Assembly (NCBI RefSeq): GCF_000633395.1
Contig: NZ_AYMU01000010.1
Coordinates: forward strand, 124,001 to 188,000
Origin: Pseudomonas sp. PH1b
GTDB taxonomy: Bacteria > Pseudomonadota > Gammaproteobacteria > Pseudomonadales > Pseudomonadaceae
Direction: 5' to 3'
Length of the DNA: 64,000 nt
The notes beneath the pieces are model-generated. The model saw only the letters and a list, made by a program, of their open reading frames with translations, was not told the origin of the DNA and searched no databases. Made by a program: the position numbers and the translations under genes. Shown here piece after piece: positions 8,489 through 17,208 of the stretch (position 1 is the stretch's first letter; every line of letters begins with the position of its first letter).

Positions 8489-10150
8489 TCACGCCACTTC
8501 AGTCTCTGCAGGTTCAATCAGCAATTGCCGTTGCTGCTCCGGCCGCGCGGCTTCGAAGCTTTCGGCCTGGGCTGTTGCCCACATGCGCAGGTAGAACTCG
8601 CTGCTGCAGCGGCCGTTGAGCAATTCACCGGTCTTGAGGAACACGTGGGTCTGCGAGTAGAGGCGCACTTGGGTGTCGCTCACTCGCCGTACCAGGTGTT
8701 CGGCATTCAGTTGCCAAGGGTGCTGCAGGCCGGCGGCGGCGATCATTTCCGAGAGGGCGATCAGGGTGTTGCGGTGGAAGTTGTAGACCCGCGCCGCCTT
8801 GTCCGGCACCACCAGTGCCTGTTGGCGCAGCGGGTCCTGGGTGGCAACCCCGGTGGGGCATTTGTTGGTGTGGCAGGACTGGGACTGGATGCAGCCCACC
8901 GCGAACATGAAGCCACGCGCCGAGTTGGCCCAGTCGGCGCCCAGGGCCAGCACCGCAGCGATGTCGAAGGCGCTGATGATCTTGCCGCTGGCCCCCAGGC
9001 GAATCTTGTCCCGCAGGTTCAGGCCCACCAGGGTGTTGTGGACAAACAGCAAGCCTTCGCGCAGGGGCATGCCGATGTTGTCGCTGAATTCGCGGGGCGC
9101 GGCGCCGGTACCGCCTTCGCTGCCGTCGACCACGATGAAGTCCGGCAGGATCCCGCTCTGCAGCATGGCCTTGGCGATGGCCATGAATTCCCAGGGCTGG
9201 CCCAGGCACAACTTGAAGCCCACCGGCTTGCCGCTGGACAGTTCGCGCAGCCGGGCGACGAAGCGCAGCAGTTCCAAGGGCGTGGAGAACTCGCTGTGGC
9301 GAGCCGGCGAGACACAGTCCTGGTCCATGGACACGCCGCGGGTGCTGGCGATTTCGGCGGTGACCTTGTGCTTGGGCAGAATCCCGCCGTGGCCGGGCTT
9401 GGCACCTTGGCTGAGCTTGATCTCGATCATCCGCACCTGGGGGCTCTGGGCCTGGGTGGTGAAGCGTTCGGGATCAAACCGCCCCTGCTCATCACGGCAG
9501 CCGAAGTAGCCGCTGCCCAGTTCCCAGATCAGGTCGCCGGCGTGCTCGCGGTGGTAGGGGCTGATACTGCCTTCGCCGGTGTCATGGGCGAAGCCGCCGA
9601 GCTTGGCGCCCTTGTTCAGGGCGCGGATGGCGTTGGCGCTGAGGGCGCCGAAGCTCATCGCCGAGATATTGAAGATCGAAGCGCTGTAGGGCTGGCTGCA
9701 CTGCGGGCCGCCGACGGTGATGCGAAACTCCATGGGGTCGCGGGGTTCGGCCGGGGTCATGGAGTGGCCGATGAATTCGAAGCCGGTCTGGTACACGTCG
9801 CGCAGGGTGCCGAAGGCTTTTTCCGCGCTCTGGTTCTTGGCCCGGGCATACACCAGTGAACGCTGGGTGCGGGAAAAGGGCAGTTGTTCGTCATCGCCTT
9901 CGAGCAGGTACTGGCGCAGCTCCGGGCGCACCCGTTCCACCAGGTAGCGGATGTTGCCGATCACCGGGTAGTTGCGGCGCACCGCGTGCCGGGTCTGGCG
10001 CAGGTCATACAGGCCCAGCAGGCTGAGGGCAGAGGCCACCAGGGTCAGCGGCCACCAACCGGGAACACGCGAGGCCAGCAGCAGGCCGCCGAGGGCCAGG
10101 ACAATGCACAGGGTGAAGCATGAGTAACGGCTCAATAACGACAGTTTCAT
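8489..10150 (-). CDS. Membrane-anchored FMN-binding glutamate-synthase-like protein
   Basis: The protein has 553 residues. Two hydrophobic helices near the N-terminus (about 8-25 and 30-48) are followed by a (beta/alpha)8 FMN domain like the central synthase domain of glutamate synthase: SAMSFGALSANAIRALNKGA, GGILPKHKV, VDGSEGGTGAAP. The cysteine cluster CIQSQSCHTNKCPTGVAT matches the 3Fe-4S ligand loop. It lacks the glutaminase domain, so it is not a classic GltB; this stand-alone family has no settled role. The start at 10150 has AAGGAAA eight bases ahead and is preferred to the in-frame ATG six codons upstream. Confidence 0.88.
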   Translation of the reverse strand: MKLSLLSRYSCFTLCIVLALGGLLLASRVPGWWPLTLVASALSLLGLYDLRQTRHAVRRNYPVIGNIRYLVERVRPELRQYLLEGDDEQLPFSRTQRSLVYARAKNQSAEKAFGTLRDVYQTGFEFIGHSMTPAEPRDPMEFRITVGGPQCSQPYSASIFNISAMSFGALSANAIRALNKGAKLGGFAHDTGEGSISPYHREHAGDLIWELGSGYFGCRDEQGRFDPERFTTQAQSPQVRMIEIKLSQGAKPGHGGILPKHKVTAEIASTRGVSMDQDCVSPARHSEFSTPLELLRFVARLRELSSGKPVGFKLCLGQPWEFMAIAKAMLQSGILPDFIVVDGSEGGTGAAPREFSDNIGMPLREGLLFVHNTLVGLNLRDKIRLGASGKIISAFDIAAVLALGADWANSARGFMFAVGCIQSQSCHTNKCPTGVATQDPLRQQALVVPDKAARVYNFHRNTLIALSEMIAAAGLQHPWQLNAEHLVRRVSDTQVRLYSQTHVFLKTGELLNGRCSSEFYLRMWATAQAESFEAARPEQQRQLLIEPAETEVA

Positions 10151-10224
10151 GCAGGGTTTCCTTATCACGGTGGCGTGGGTGGGCCATGTTCAGAGCGGCT
10201 GCGGCGCGCAGGCGGGTGCGGATG

Positions 10225-10710
10225 TCAGGCGGGAAGGGTTTTCAGGGCGTCGTAGCGGGCCTGCAGTTCCTGGCGTTGCAGGCGCCGCTGCTGGGCCTTG
10301 GCATGGCGGCGTTTTTCCACGGCGGTTTCCGGGGTCAATGGGCGAACCGGCACCGGCGTGCCGTTTTCATCCACCGCGACCATGGTGAAGTAGCAGCTGT
10401 TGGTGTGGCGCACGCTGCGTTCGTGGATGTTCTCGGTCATCACCTTGAGCCCGACTTCCATGGAGCTGCGTCCGGTGTAGTTGACCGAGGCGAGGAAGGT
10501 CACCAGTTCGCCGATGCGGATCGGTTCGCGGAACATCACCTGGTCCACCGAGAGGGTCACCACGTAGCGCCCGGCATAGCGCTTGGCGCAGGCAAAGGCC
10601 ACTTCGTCGAGCATCTTGAGCAGGGCGCCGCCATGGACATTGCCGGAGAAGTTGGCCTTGTCCGGGGTCATGAGCACGCTCATGGTCAATTGATAGCTGC
10701 CAGGTTCCAT
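10225..10710 (-). CDS. Acyl-CoA thioesterase (hotdog fold, YciA-like)
   Basis: The protein has 161 residues. The hotdog-fold signature NFSGNVHGGALLKMLDEVA contains the expected Asn, Gly-Gly and Asp of the YciA/ACOT7-type acyl-CoA hydrolases, and residues 60-110 give the second half of the fold. The enzyme should hydrolyse cytoplasmic acyl-CoA to free acid and CoA. The basic, Gln/Arg-rich C-terminal tail is a common extension. An AGGAA site precedes the ATG at 10710; an upstream in-frame start is less likely. It is 74 bp upstream of the FMN protein gene on the same strand. Confidence 0.88.
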   Translation of the reverse strand: MEPGSYQLTMSVLMTPDKANFSGNVHGGALLKMLDEVAFACAKRYAGRYVVTLSVDQVMFREPIRIGELVTFLASVNYTGRSSMEVGLKVMTENIHERSVRHTNSCYFTMVAVDENGTPVPVRPLTPETAVEKRRHAKAQQRRLQRQELQARYDALKTLPA

Positions 10711-10875
10711 GGTGTTCCTCATGCCATCAGTGGAGCGTTGTGGGTGGTCTGTCGCCCCTTCGGGCATGCGGGAGCGGTTTGCACCGGTTTCCTCGCAGTA
10801 CCGCAGGAATGGCTCTAGCCTGATACTTTGCGCCAGTGGTCAGGCCGTGGCGCTGAGTCTAACAATCGGTTTTTT

Positions 10876-10891
10876 CGTTAGCTAGCTAACG
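10876..10891. promoter_or_regulatory. Perfect 16-bp palindrome, SlyA/MarR-type operator candidate
   Basis: CGTTAGCTAGCTAACG is perfectly symmetric and contains TTAGCNNGCTAA, the pattern bound by SlyA/RovA-type MarR regulators. It lies in the 364-bp gap between the thioesterase gene (start 10710, leftward) and marC (start 11075, rightward), so it could act on either. The rest of that gap shows no supportable gene. No MarR gene is present in the window. Confidence 0.45.
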
Positions 10892-11074
10892 ATTTGTGAG
10901 AGTCTTTCTCCGCTTTTGCAACAATGCGACAGAATGTCTCAGTTAGGATTCGGCAACGCAGCCGTGTCCTGACTGCCTTGCGGCTGCGCCTGCAAGGTCC
11001 GGCCGGGGCACGGGCAAACACTGGAACGACGACGGCGACCTGCGCTCGATCGTCATGAGCCTTGGGGTGTGTTG

Positions 11075-11752
11075 ATGAATGAGTACCTGCATAACGTGGC
11101 AATCGGCCTGGTGGCCGTGTTGCCGGTGGCCAACCCGCTGACCAGCATTTCCCTGCTGCTGGGGCTGGGTTCCAGCCTGTCGGTGGCAGAGCGCAACCGG
11201 CAGATCTTCAAGGCCAGCCTGTATGTCGCGCTGATCATGCTGGTGAGTTTCTACGGTGGCAGCCTGGTGATGAAGGTGTTCGGCATCTCCATTCCCGGGT
11301 TGCGGATTGCCGGTGGGCTGATCGTGACCTACCTGGGCTTCACCATGCTGTTCCCCAAGAACAACCTTGATGAAACCGCACTGCAGCATGACCTGCTGTC
11401 GGACCAGGACAAGGTCCTGCCCAACTACCGCGACCTGTCCTTCGTGCCCCTGGCTCTGCCGGGCACCGCCGGGCCCGGGACCATTGCCTTGATTGTCAGT
11501 TCGGCCTCGACCCTGCAATCGACCTACGGTGAAATTCCCTGGGTGATCCACGGCGCGGTGGTCACCGTGACCCTGTTGACGGCGCTGATCTTCTGGGTGG
11601 CCCTGCGCTGCTCGGGGCAGATCATGAAGGTGCTCGGCGAATCGGGGATCGATGCGATCTCCAGGGTCGTGGGTTTTCTGCTGGTGGGCATGGGCGTGCA
11701 GTTCGTCATCAACGGCGGTCTGGAACTGGTGGCCGGGGCGACGGTGCATTGA
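11075..11752 (+). CDS. MarC family integral membrane protein
   Basis: The protein has 225 residues with six hydrophobic segments spread over its length, and family signatures ANPLTSISLLL near the N-terminus and LALPGTAGPGTIA in the middle. MarC/UPF0056 proteins were once linked to multiple antibiotic resistance, but the transport substrate is unknown. The ATG at 11075 is preceded by a G-rich stretch; two upstream alternative codons (GTG, TTG) are in frame. A SlyA-type palindrome lies about 185 bp upstream. Confidence 0.85.
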   Translation: MNEYLHNVAIGLVAVLPVANPLTSISLLLGLGSSLSVAERNRQIFKASLYVALIMLVSFYGGSLVMKVFGISIPGLRIAGGLIVTYLGFTMLFPKNNLDETALQHDLLSDQDKVLPNYRDLSFVPLALPGTAGPGTIALIVSSASTLQSTYGEIPWVIHGAVVTVTLLTALIFWVALRCSGQIMKVLGESGIDAISRVVGFLLVGMGVQFVINGGLELVAGATVH

Positions 11753-11796
11753 GTGCCCGTGCAATGAAGCGTCGTACCGGGACATTCCTCGCCAGG

Positions 11797-11831
11797 TAAA
11801 AAGCCCTCCGCCAGAAACTGGGGGAGGGCTT
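11797..11831 (-). terminator. Intrinsic terminator of the small gene at 11862
   Basis: Read on the minus strand, AAGCCCTCC and GGAGGGCTT arms surround a 13-base loop and are followed by a T-run. The plus-strand side has no T-run, so it serves the leftward small gene, although it may also block marC transcripts. Confidence 0.7.
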
Positions 11832-11861
11832 GCGCGCAAAGCATGATGGAGCTACTCGATA

Positions 11862-12029
11862 TCAATGATCGCCAGTGGCCTTTTGCAGTACCCAGTGGGC
11901 TTCACCATTAGGCGTGGGAGGCATGATGTTATTAACGCCGATCGAGCGGGTGTCGTGGGTATTGCCAACAGGATGCCAGGTACCACCTTGCGGGCATTTT
12001 TCACCCACTTTTGCTGTGATTGCAGTCAT
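11862..12029 (-). CDS. Small YjzC-like protein (55 aa)
   Basis: From the ATG at 12029 this is a 55-residue protein beginning MTAITAKVGEKCPQGGTWHP. The GEKCPxxGTW pattern recalls YjzC-like small proteins, whose role is unknown. The evidence for a real gene is good: AAAGGAG sits eight bases before the start and an intrinsic terminator lies 31 bp after the stop. A longer frame begins upstream at 12116 but lacks a ribosome site. The middle part is Gly/Pro-rich with no hydrophobic segment. Confidence 0.65.
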   Translation of the reverse strand: MTAITAKVGEKCPQGGTWHPVGNTHDTRSIGVNNIMPPTPNGEAHWVLQKATGDH

Positions 12030-12182
12030 TGTGAATCTCCTTTGGCAGGTCACCGAAATGAGTGACAGAAAGGACATGGCGCTGCATTTTCGTAAAACAA
12101 TACAGGTCAGATTCATCGTGGCTTTTTCAGAGTTATCCGCTCGAAAGCCAGGATTCAGGTGGCGTCCTGGATACGCTGATCC

Positions 12183-12458
12183 CTAGGCCATTGCCTTTCG
12201 CGGTTCTGTACTCTGCATCAGTGCCTGCGGTTCTCCCTGCTCGATTACCCAGCGCATCAGCTCCGTCACACTGACCCGGTGCTTGCGTTCCACCCAGTGC
12301 CGGCCTTCGGGGCTGTAGCGTTCGGTGTAGCGGCTGAGGATCAGGTGCTGCTGATCGATCGACAACTGCAGGCTGACTTCGCGGCAGTGCAGGGCGTTGT
12401 CGCCCTGTTTGGCCACGCGTTGCAGCAGGATCAGCGCCGGGTGTTCAGAAGTCATCAT
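12183..12458 (-). CDS. Small hypothetical protein overlapping mlaA-like gene (91 aa)
   Basis: The start codon lies within the end of the upstream lipoprotein gene. The shared stretch ATGATGACTTCTGA gives a 14-base overlap, with GAGGG eight bases before the first ATG, a typical translational-coupling arrangement. The protein has no signal peptide and ends in a charged, helical region. I do not recognise the family. Its coupling to the MlaA-type gene suggests a shared role, which is inference. Confidence 0.65.
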   Translation of the reverse strand: MMTSEHPALILLQRVAKQGDNALHCREVSLQLSIDQQHLILSRYTERYSPEGRHWVERKHRVSVTELMRWVIEQGEPQALMQSTEPRKAMA

Positions 12459-13233
12459 GGGTGGAGCCCTCGCAGTGGTGTTTGGCGGGTTCGGTGAGGC
12501 CCAACTGGCCTTCACGCACGAAGGCCGCGCGGTGTTCGGCAATGACGCTGCGCATCGCGCCGTAGTAGTCGGGCAGTTGCTGCAAACTGTCGGTGAGCGG
12601 CAGCAGGGTGGCGCGGCCATCGATGGTGCCGCCGACCAGGGCCACGGTGTTCAGGGTGCGCAGGGTGTCGCTGTGGTCGCCGAACGGGTCGACCACCAGG
12701 TTCAGCACCTTGCCCACCGAGTCACGGCTGTTGCCGTTGCCCAGCAGCGGCAGTTCGACGATGGGGCCGTCGCCGATACCCCAGACGCCGAAGGTCTGGC
12801 CGAAGTCGGAGGTGTGGCGCGGGATGCCCGCCGGGTCGGACACGTTGATCAACCCCAGCACGCCCACCGTGGTATTGAGGGCAAAGCGCCCGAGGGTGTT
12901 GACCGAGCGCTGCGCATTACCTTGCAGCACATCGTTGATGAAGACCTTGGGCTCGCCGAAGTTGCTCGCGAAGTTGTGTACGCCCTGTTGCATGAAGTCC
13001 GGCAGGTGGCGGTAGCCGCGTGCAACCGGGGCCAGGGCGTAGTCGTCGACGGTGCGGTTGAAGGCGAACACGCTGCGGTTGAAGGATTGCGCCGGGTCGT
13101 GCACCGCATCGCTGACCGGGGCACAGAGGCTGGCCTCGCGCGGGGGAGGGCTGCTGCAGCCCGCCAGATAGGCTGCACTCAGCAGCAGGGCAGTGTGACG
13201 GACAAGGGCGGCGCGACGGTTGAGGACGGGCAT
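12445..13233 (-). CDS. MlaA/VacJ family lipoprotein
   Basis: The protein has 262 residues. A lipoprotein signal peptide ends in YLAGC (lipobox). The body has the MlaA signature: NRSVFAFNRTVDDYALAPVARGY, then an Asn-Phe-rich region, a stretch around DFGQTFGVWGIGDGP, and VVDPF. MlaA proteins sit in the outer membrane with porins and move misplaced phospholipids from the outer leaflet to the Mla pathway. No other mla genes are adjacent, so this is probably an extra paralogue. The start is uncertain: ATG 13233 fits the signal peptide best, but AGAGGAAA lies before ATG/TTG codons at 13278-13287. Confidence 0.85.
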   Translation of the reverse strand: MPVLNRRAALVRHTALLLSAAYLAGCSSPPPREASLCAPVSDAVHDPAQSFNRSVFAFNRTVDDYALAPVARGYRHLPDFMQQGVHNFASNFGEPKVFINDVLQGNAQRSVNTLGRFALNTTVGVLGLINVSDPAGIPRHTSDFGQTFGVWGIGDGPIVELPLLGNGNSRDSVGKVLNLVVDPFGDHSDTLRTLNTVALVGGTIDGRATLLPLTDSLQQLPDYYGAMRSVIAEHRAAFVREGQLGLTEPAKHHCEGSTHDDF

Positions 13234-13390
13234 GAACGGCAGGGCTCCAAAGGGGGAGGCCGATGCTGGCATGCGCATTTTGCGCAAAGATTTCCTCTTT
13301 ATTGCGTGGTTGAAGGTTTGTTGCGGTATTGAAATAAATGACGGGGTGCGTCGAATGGTTTTGAATAACCTGTCCTGAACCTCTTAAGTG

Positions 13391-14110
13391 ATGCCTCTGG
13401 TGAGCAGTCTTTTGATCGTGGACGACGACCTTGAAGTCCTCGCGCTGCTGAAGAAATTTTTTGTCCAACAGGGCTATCAGGTCACGGTGGCCACTGATGG
13501 TGCTTCACTGTGGGCGGCCATGGAGCGCGAAGCGCCGGACTTGATCATCCTTGACCTGATGCTTCCCGGCGACAACGGCCTGACCCTGTGCCAGCGCTTG
13601 CGCCAGCGCTACGCCACACCGGTGATCATGCTGACCGCCATGGGCGAGTTGAGCGACCGGGTGGTGGGCCTGGAGATGGGCGCCGACGATTACCTGAGCA
13701 AGCCGTTCGATGCCCGTGAGCTGCTGGCGCGGGTGCGGGCAGTGCTGCGCCGTGCGGGTGAAAACCGGCCGGTGAGCGGCGAGCTGCCCAGGCCGCTGAT
13801 TCGCTTTGCCGACTGGCAGCTGGACCTGACCCGCCGCGAATTGCGCTCCCCGGACCAGGTGATGATTCCGTTGTCGGCGGGGGAGTTCGACCTGCTGCTG
13901 GTGTTTGTCGAGCACCCGCAGCGCATCCTCACTCGCGAGCAGTTGCTCGACCTGGCTCGTGGCCAGGCCCATGACGCCTTCGATCGCAGCATCGATGTGC
14001 AGGTCAGCCGCCTGCGGCGCAAGCTGGAGTTCGACACCAAGCGCCCGGCGATGATTCGCACCGTGCGCAATGGCGGCTACCTGTTCACCCCCAGCGTGAG
14101 CCGTCAATGA
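13391..14110 (+). CDS. OmpR/PhoB-family response regulator
   Basis: The protein has 239 residues. The receiver domain (about 6-118) has the acidic pair near residues 13-14, the phospho-acceptor D55 in LIILDLMLPGDNG, and the conserved Lys in LSKPFD. The C-terminal winged helix (about 140-235) contains RSIDVQVSRLRRKLE, the DNA-recognition helix. The stop overlaps the kinase start (ATGA), so the pair is co-translated. GTG at 13388 is an alternative start; no strong ribosome site is visible for either. Confidence 0.9.
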   Translation: MPLVSSLLIVDDDLEVLALLKKFFVQQGYQVTVATDGASLWAAMEREAPDLIILDLMLPGDNGLTLCQRLRQRYATPVIMLTAMGELSDRVVGLEMGADDYLSKPFDARELLARVRAVLRRAGENRPVSGELPRPLIRFADWQLDLTRRELRSPDQVMIPLSAGEFDLLLVFVEHPQRILTREQLLDLARGQAHDAFDRSIDVQVSRLRRKLEFDTKRPAMIRTVRNGGYLFTPSVSRQ

Positions 14111-15447
14111 AACTGATCAGGCCCTTGTGGCGCTACCGCCTGCGGGACACGGTGGCGCGCTGGATCGCCCTGACCATCATCATGGCGATGCTCACCGCCC
14201 TGGCCTTCAACGCGCTGTTCGTGCAGTTGGCCGGGGTCTGGGCCTATCCGCCGCTGGCGGAAACCGGGCTGCTGGAAAAATCTTCCGCCATCGTGCACAT
14301 GATCGAGGCCTCGGAGCCGGCGCAGCGCCCGCGGCTGGCGGCGGCGGTCAGCAGCGAGCGCCTGGGCGTCACCTGGCAGCAGGAGCGCCAGGGGCTCTAT
14401 CTGCCGCCGGTGGACGATCCGGAATACGGCACTGGATCGGAGGCCATTCGTGCCTTGCTGCAACCCCCCATGCGGCACATCGAGGCCTACCAGCCCAGCG
14501 ACTGGCCAGGCCCAGACGGGCGTTACGCGTTGCTGGTGCAATTGACCGATCAGTCCTGGCTGATGTTTTCCTCGGCTTCCCGCAGTTGGGGGCTGGAGGA
14601 AGGCACGCGGAACCTGATCGTGATTGTCCTGGTGCTGATCTCCACCGGCCTGGTGGCGTTGATCGCCACCCGGCGCCTGGCCAAGCCGCTGCAGCAGTTC
14701 GCCCAGGGAGCCCGACGCTTTGCCGTGGACTTTCGCGCACCGCCCATCGAACCGGTGGGGCCCCATGAAATCCGCCAGGCGATCCTCGCCTTCAACGCCA
14801 TGCAGGCGCAGTTGCAGCACTTCATCAAGGACCGCACGCAGATGCTCGCGGCGATTTCCCATGACCTGCGCACGCCCTTGACTCGCATGCGCTTGCGCGG
14901 GGAGTTCATCGAGGACGAGGATCAGCAGCAACGGCTGTTTCGCGATGTCGATGAGATGCAGGCGATGATCAACTCGGCCCTGGAGTTCTTTCGCGACGAT
15001 GCGCGGCTGGAGCAGGCCACCCAGTTCGATCTGGCGGAGCTGCTGCAGACCCTGGTGGACGACTACCGCGACCAGTCGATTCCGATCGTTTTCAGCGGCC
15101 CGCCGCGCCTGGTGTATTGCGGCCGGCCCCTGGGACTGAAGCGGGTGATGACCAACCTGCTGGATAACGCACTCAAGTACGGTGCCGAGCCGGTGATCCT
15201 GCTGGAGCAGGGCCCGGATCAACTGCGGGTGCGGGTGCTGGATCGTGGACCGGGCATTCCATCGCAGGCATTGGAACAGGTGTTCACGCCGTTCTTCCGC
15301 CTGGAGAGCTCACGCAACAAGAGCACAGGCGGTGTGGGCCTGGGGCTGTCATCGGCCCGGGCGATCGTGCGTGAGCATGGCGGTGAGTTGCGCCTGTTCA
15401 ACCGCGCAGGCGGGGGGCTGGAGGCCCGGGTGGAGTTGCCGCTGTAG
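14107..15447 (+). CDS. Sensor histidine kinase (EnvZ-like architecture)
   Basis: The protein has 446 residues. Membrane helices near 16-40 and about 172-192 bracket a periplasmic sensor region of some 130 residues. A HAMP-like segment follows, then the dimerisation helix with AAISHDLRTPLTRMR (H252 is the phosphorylated histidine). The ATPase domain shows the N box NLLDNALKYG, DRGPGIP and GGVGLGLS. It should phosphorylate the regulator encoded immediately upstream. The signal is unknown. A weak GC hairpin (15449-15474) follows the stop. Confidence 0.9.
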   Translation: MKLIRPLWRYRLRDTVARWIALTIIMAMLTALAFNALFVQLAGVWAYPPLAETGLLEKSSAIVHMIEASEPAQRPRLAAAVSSERLGVTWQQERQGLYLPPVDDPEYGTGSEAIRALLQPPMRHIEAYQPSDWPGPDGRYALLVQLTDQSWLMFSSASRSWGLEEGTRNLIVIVLVLISTGLVALIATRRLAKPLQQFAQGARRFAVDFRAPPIEPVGPHEIRQAILAFNAMQAQLQHFIKDRTQMLAAISHDLRTPLTRMRLRGEFIEDEDQQQRLFRDVDEMQAMINSALEFFRDDARLEQATQFDLAELLQTLVDDYRDQSIPIVFSGPPRLVYCGRPLGLKRVMTNLLDNALKYGAEPVILLEQGPDQLRVRVLDRGPGIPSQALEQVFTPFFRLESSRNKSTGGVGLGLSSARAIVREHGGELRLFNRAGGGLEARVELPL

Positions 15448-15492
15448 ACCCCGCCGGCAACGGCCAAGGCGGGGTTCAGCAGGAGCCTGGCC

Positions 15493-16230
15493 TCAGGACC
15501 AGTCGAAGCAGAACAGCACCAGCCCTTCCACGGGCTCGTAGAACATCACGATCAGGTCGGCACCGCTGATGCCGTAGTGGCTGGCCGGCACGCTGAGGGC
15601 GTGCTGGAAACGCCGGCCCGCCGGGCTCAGGGGCCAGATATCGATGTCGCCGCTGTCGTCGGTGGCTTCGACGATGTCCATGGGGAACTCTACGGTTTCC
15701 ACCCAGTTGCCGTAGCCTTCGGCCACGCCACCCATCTCATCGATAAAGGTCAGGCGCTGCTCGGCATCCTGCGCCCAGCTCAGGTAACCGCGTTCCTGAT
15801 AGCGCTGGCGCGCTGCCTGATAGGCCGCGCGTTCTTCGGCGTAATGGCGCTGCAGGTCGGCGCGCCCGTTATAGGGTGGCTCGGGCAGTTGGGCATTGTC
15901 CGGGTGCAGGAAGAAGTAGCGTGGGTCGCCGCACAGGCGGTAGCGGCCGTCTTCGAGCTTCAGGCCGATCCAGTTGGTCTTGAGCAGCTCGGTGTCGAAG
16001 CCGCAGTTTTCCGTCAGCTGACCCACCAGCCCTTCGGACGGCTCGATGGGGCTCAGCAGGTGCAGGCGCCCGGACCATTCGGGATTGATCAGGCTGGCAT
16101 CGATGGACAGCAGCGGCAGCAGGTGTTCGGCCAGTTCCTGCTGATCGGCGACGAACAGGTCACGGGCGTCGGGAAAAGCCACGGCGCCAGCGGGCAGTTG
16201 GGTGAGTTCCGGGGTTGCAACGGTAGGCAT
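15493..16230 (-). CDS. Hypothetical protein (245 aa)
   Basis: This soluble, acidic 245-residue protein is not one I can place. It is rich in aromatic residues and has no signal peptide or membrane segment. Conserved-looking stretches include NWIGLKLEDGRYRLCGDP and a C-terminal VMFYEPVEGLVLFCFDWS. Codon use is chromosomal. It lies 48 bp downstream of the AraC-family gene on the same strand, so it may share its transcript. Confidence 0.65.
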   Translation of the reverse strand: MPTVATPELTQLPAGAVAFPDARDLFVADQQELAEHLLPLLSIDASLINPEWSGRLHLLSPIEPSEGLVGQLTENCGFDTELLKTNWIGLKLEDGRYRLCGDPRYFFLHPDNAQLPEPPYNGRADLQRHYAEERAAYQAARQRYQERGYLSWAQDAEQRLTFIDEMGGVAEGYGNWVETVEFPMDIVEATDDSGDIDIWPLSPAGRRFQHALSVPASHYGISGADLIVMFYEPVEGLVLFCFDWS

Positions 16231-16278
16231 GAAGCGGTCCTTGGGTTGAGGCTCAAAGGGGGAGGCGGGGCGCGCGAT

Positions 16279-17124
16279 TCAAGCGCGGCTGTTGCGGAAG
16301 CTGCCAGGGGTGATGCCCACCACCTTCTTGAAGGCGCGGGTCATGTGGCTCTGGTCGAAAAAGCCACAGCTGAAGGACGCTTCGGCCAGGCTGGATCCGG
16401 TGCGCAGCAGGTTCTGCACCTGGGCCACGCGTTTCTGGATCTGATAGCTGTGGGGCGACACGCCCACGGTCTTCTTGAACACACGGATCAGGTACAGCGG
16501 GTCCATGTCCACCAGCTGCGCCAGTTCCTCCAGGGGAATGTGCCGGGCGTATTCGTCTTCGAGTTTTTTCTTGATGAACTTGATCGCGCTGCGTTCGGCG
16601 CTGGCAATGGCGGCAATGGGCGCGCCGCTGCGCTCGAAAAGCTGGGTCACCAGGTCCAGGAGGATGGATTCGCGCTCCAGGCTGGGCGGGGAGTTCTCGA
16701 TGATCTGGTGCTGCTGGAGGAATGTCAGGGCAAAACCCGGATCCAGGTTCAACGCACTCTGGAACAGATGGATGTGCTCGGCGCCGAAGCGTCCCTGGAA
16801 GATCGTGCGGTTGACCCAGCCAGGGTCCAGGTAAAGCATGCGGTACATCCAGCCCTGGTCATGCCCGGGCAAGCCGTCATGAATTTCCCCAGGGGTGATG
16901 GTGACCACGCTACCGGCACTGCCCAAGTAGTAGTCACCGCGATAAAACAGTTTTTCCACCCCGCTGCTTATAACCCCGACTGCATAACGATCATGGGAGT
17001 GCCTGCCGAAAGACTGGTTGCTGTAACGCGCGGACAACAACTCGCAATCGCCTTCGGGTATTCGCCAGAACTGAACGAAGTCCTTGTCTTTCTGGGGGAC
17101 TTTACCGCGTCCGTGCTCATCCAT
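16279..17124 (-). CDS. AraC-family transcriptional regulator
   Basis: The protein has 281 residues. An N-terminal cupin-type AraC ligand-binding domain (about 25-160) includes SFGRHSHDRYAVGVI and PGEIHDG. The C-terminal double helix-turn-helix (about 185-278) ends with the family signature SFSCGFFDQSHMTRAFKKVVGITPGSFR in pieces. This layout is typical of AraC regulators that sense amino acids or small metabolites. It diverges, across 84 bp, from the GST gene and so faces the N-monooxygenase/aminotransferase/exporter operon, which it plausibly controls. Direct regulation is inference. Confidence 0.9.
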   Translation of the reverse strand: MDEHGRGKVPQKDKDFVQFWRIPEGDCELLSARYSNQSFGRHSHDRYAVGVISSGVEKLFYRGDYYLGSAGSVVTITPGEIHDGLPGHDQGWMYRMLYLDPGWVNRTIFQGRFGAEHIHLFQSALNLDPGFALTFLQQHQIIENSPPSLERESILLDLVTQLFERSGAPIAAIASAERSAIKFIKKKLEDEYARHIPLEELAQLVDMDPLYLIRVFKKTVGVSPHSYQIQKRVAQVQNLLRTGSSLAEASFSCGFFDQSHMTRAFKKVVGITPGSFRNSRA

Positions 17125-17208
17125 GAGTTTGTCCAGTTTTGTGCAATACGGTGGAAAACAGAGCCGCTAAATTTAGCACCCATTTCATTACGCAAGCTAG
17201 GGAAAGTG

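Noticed and set aside
15577..17208. Long upstream extension of the GST frame
   Set aside because: Antisense to the AraC gene and the 245-aa gene; the GST domain starts exactly at 17209.
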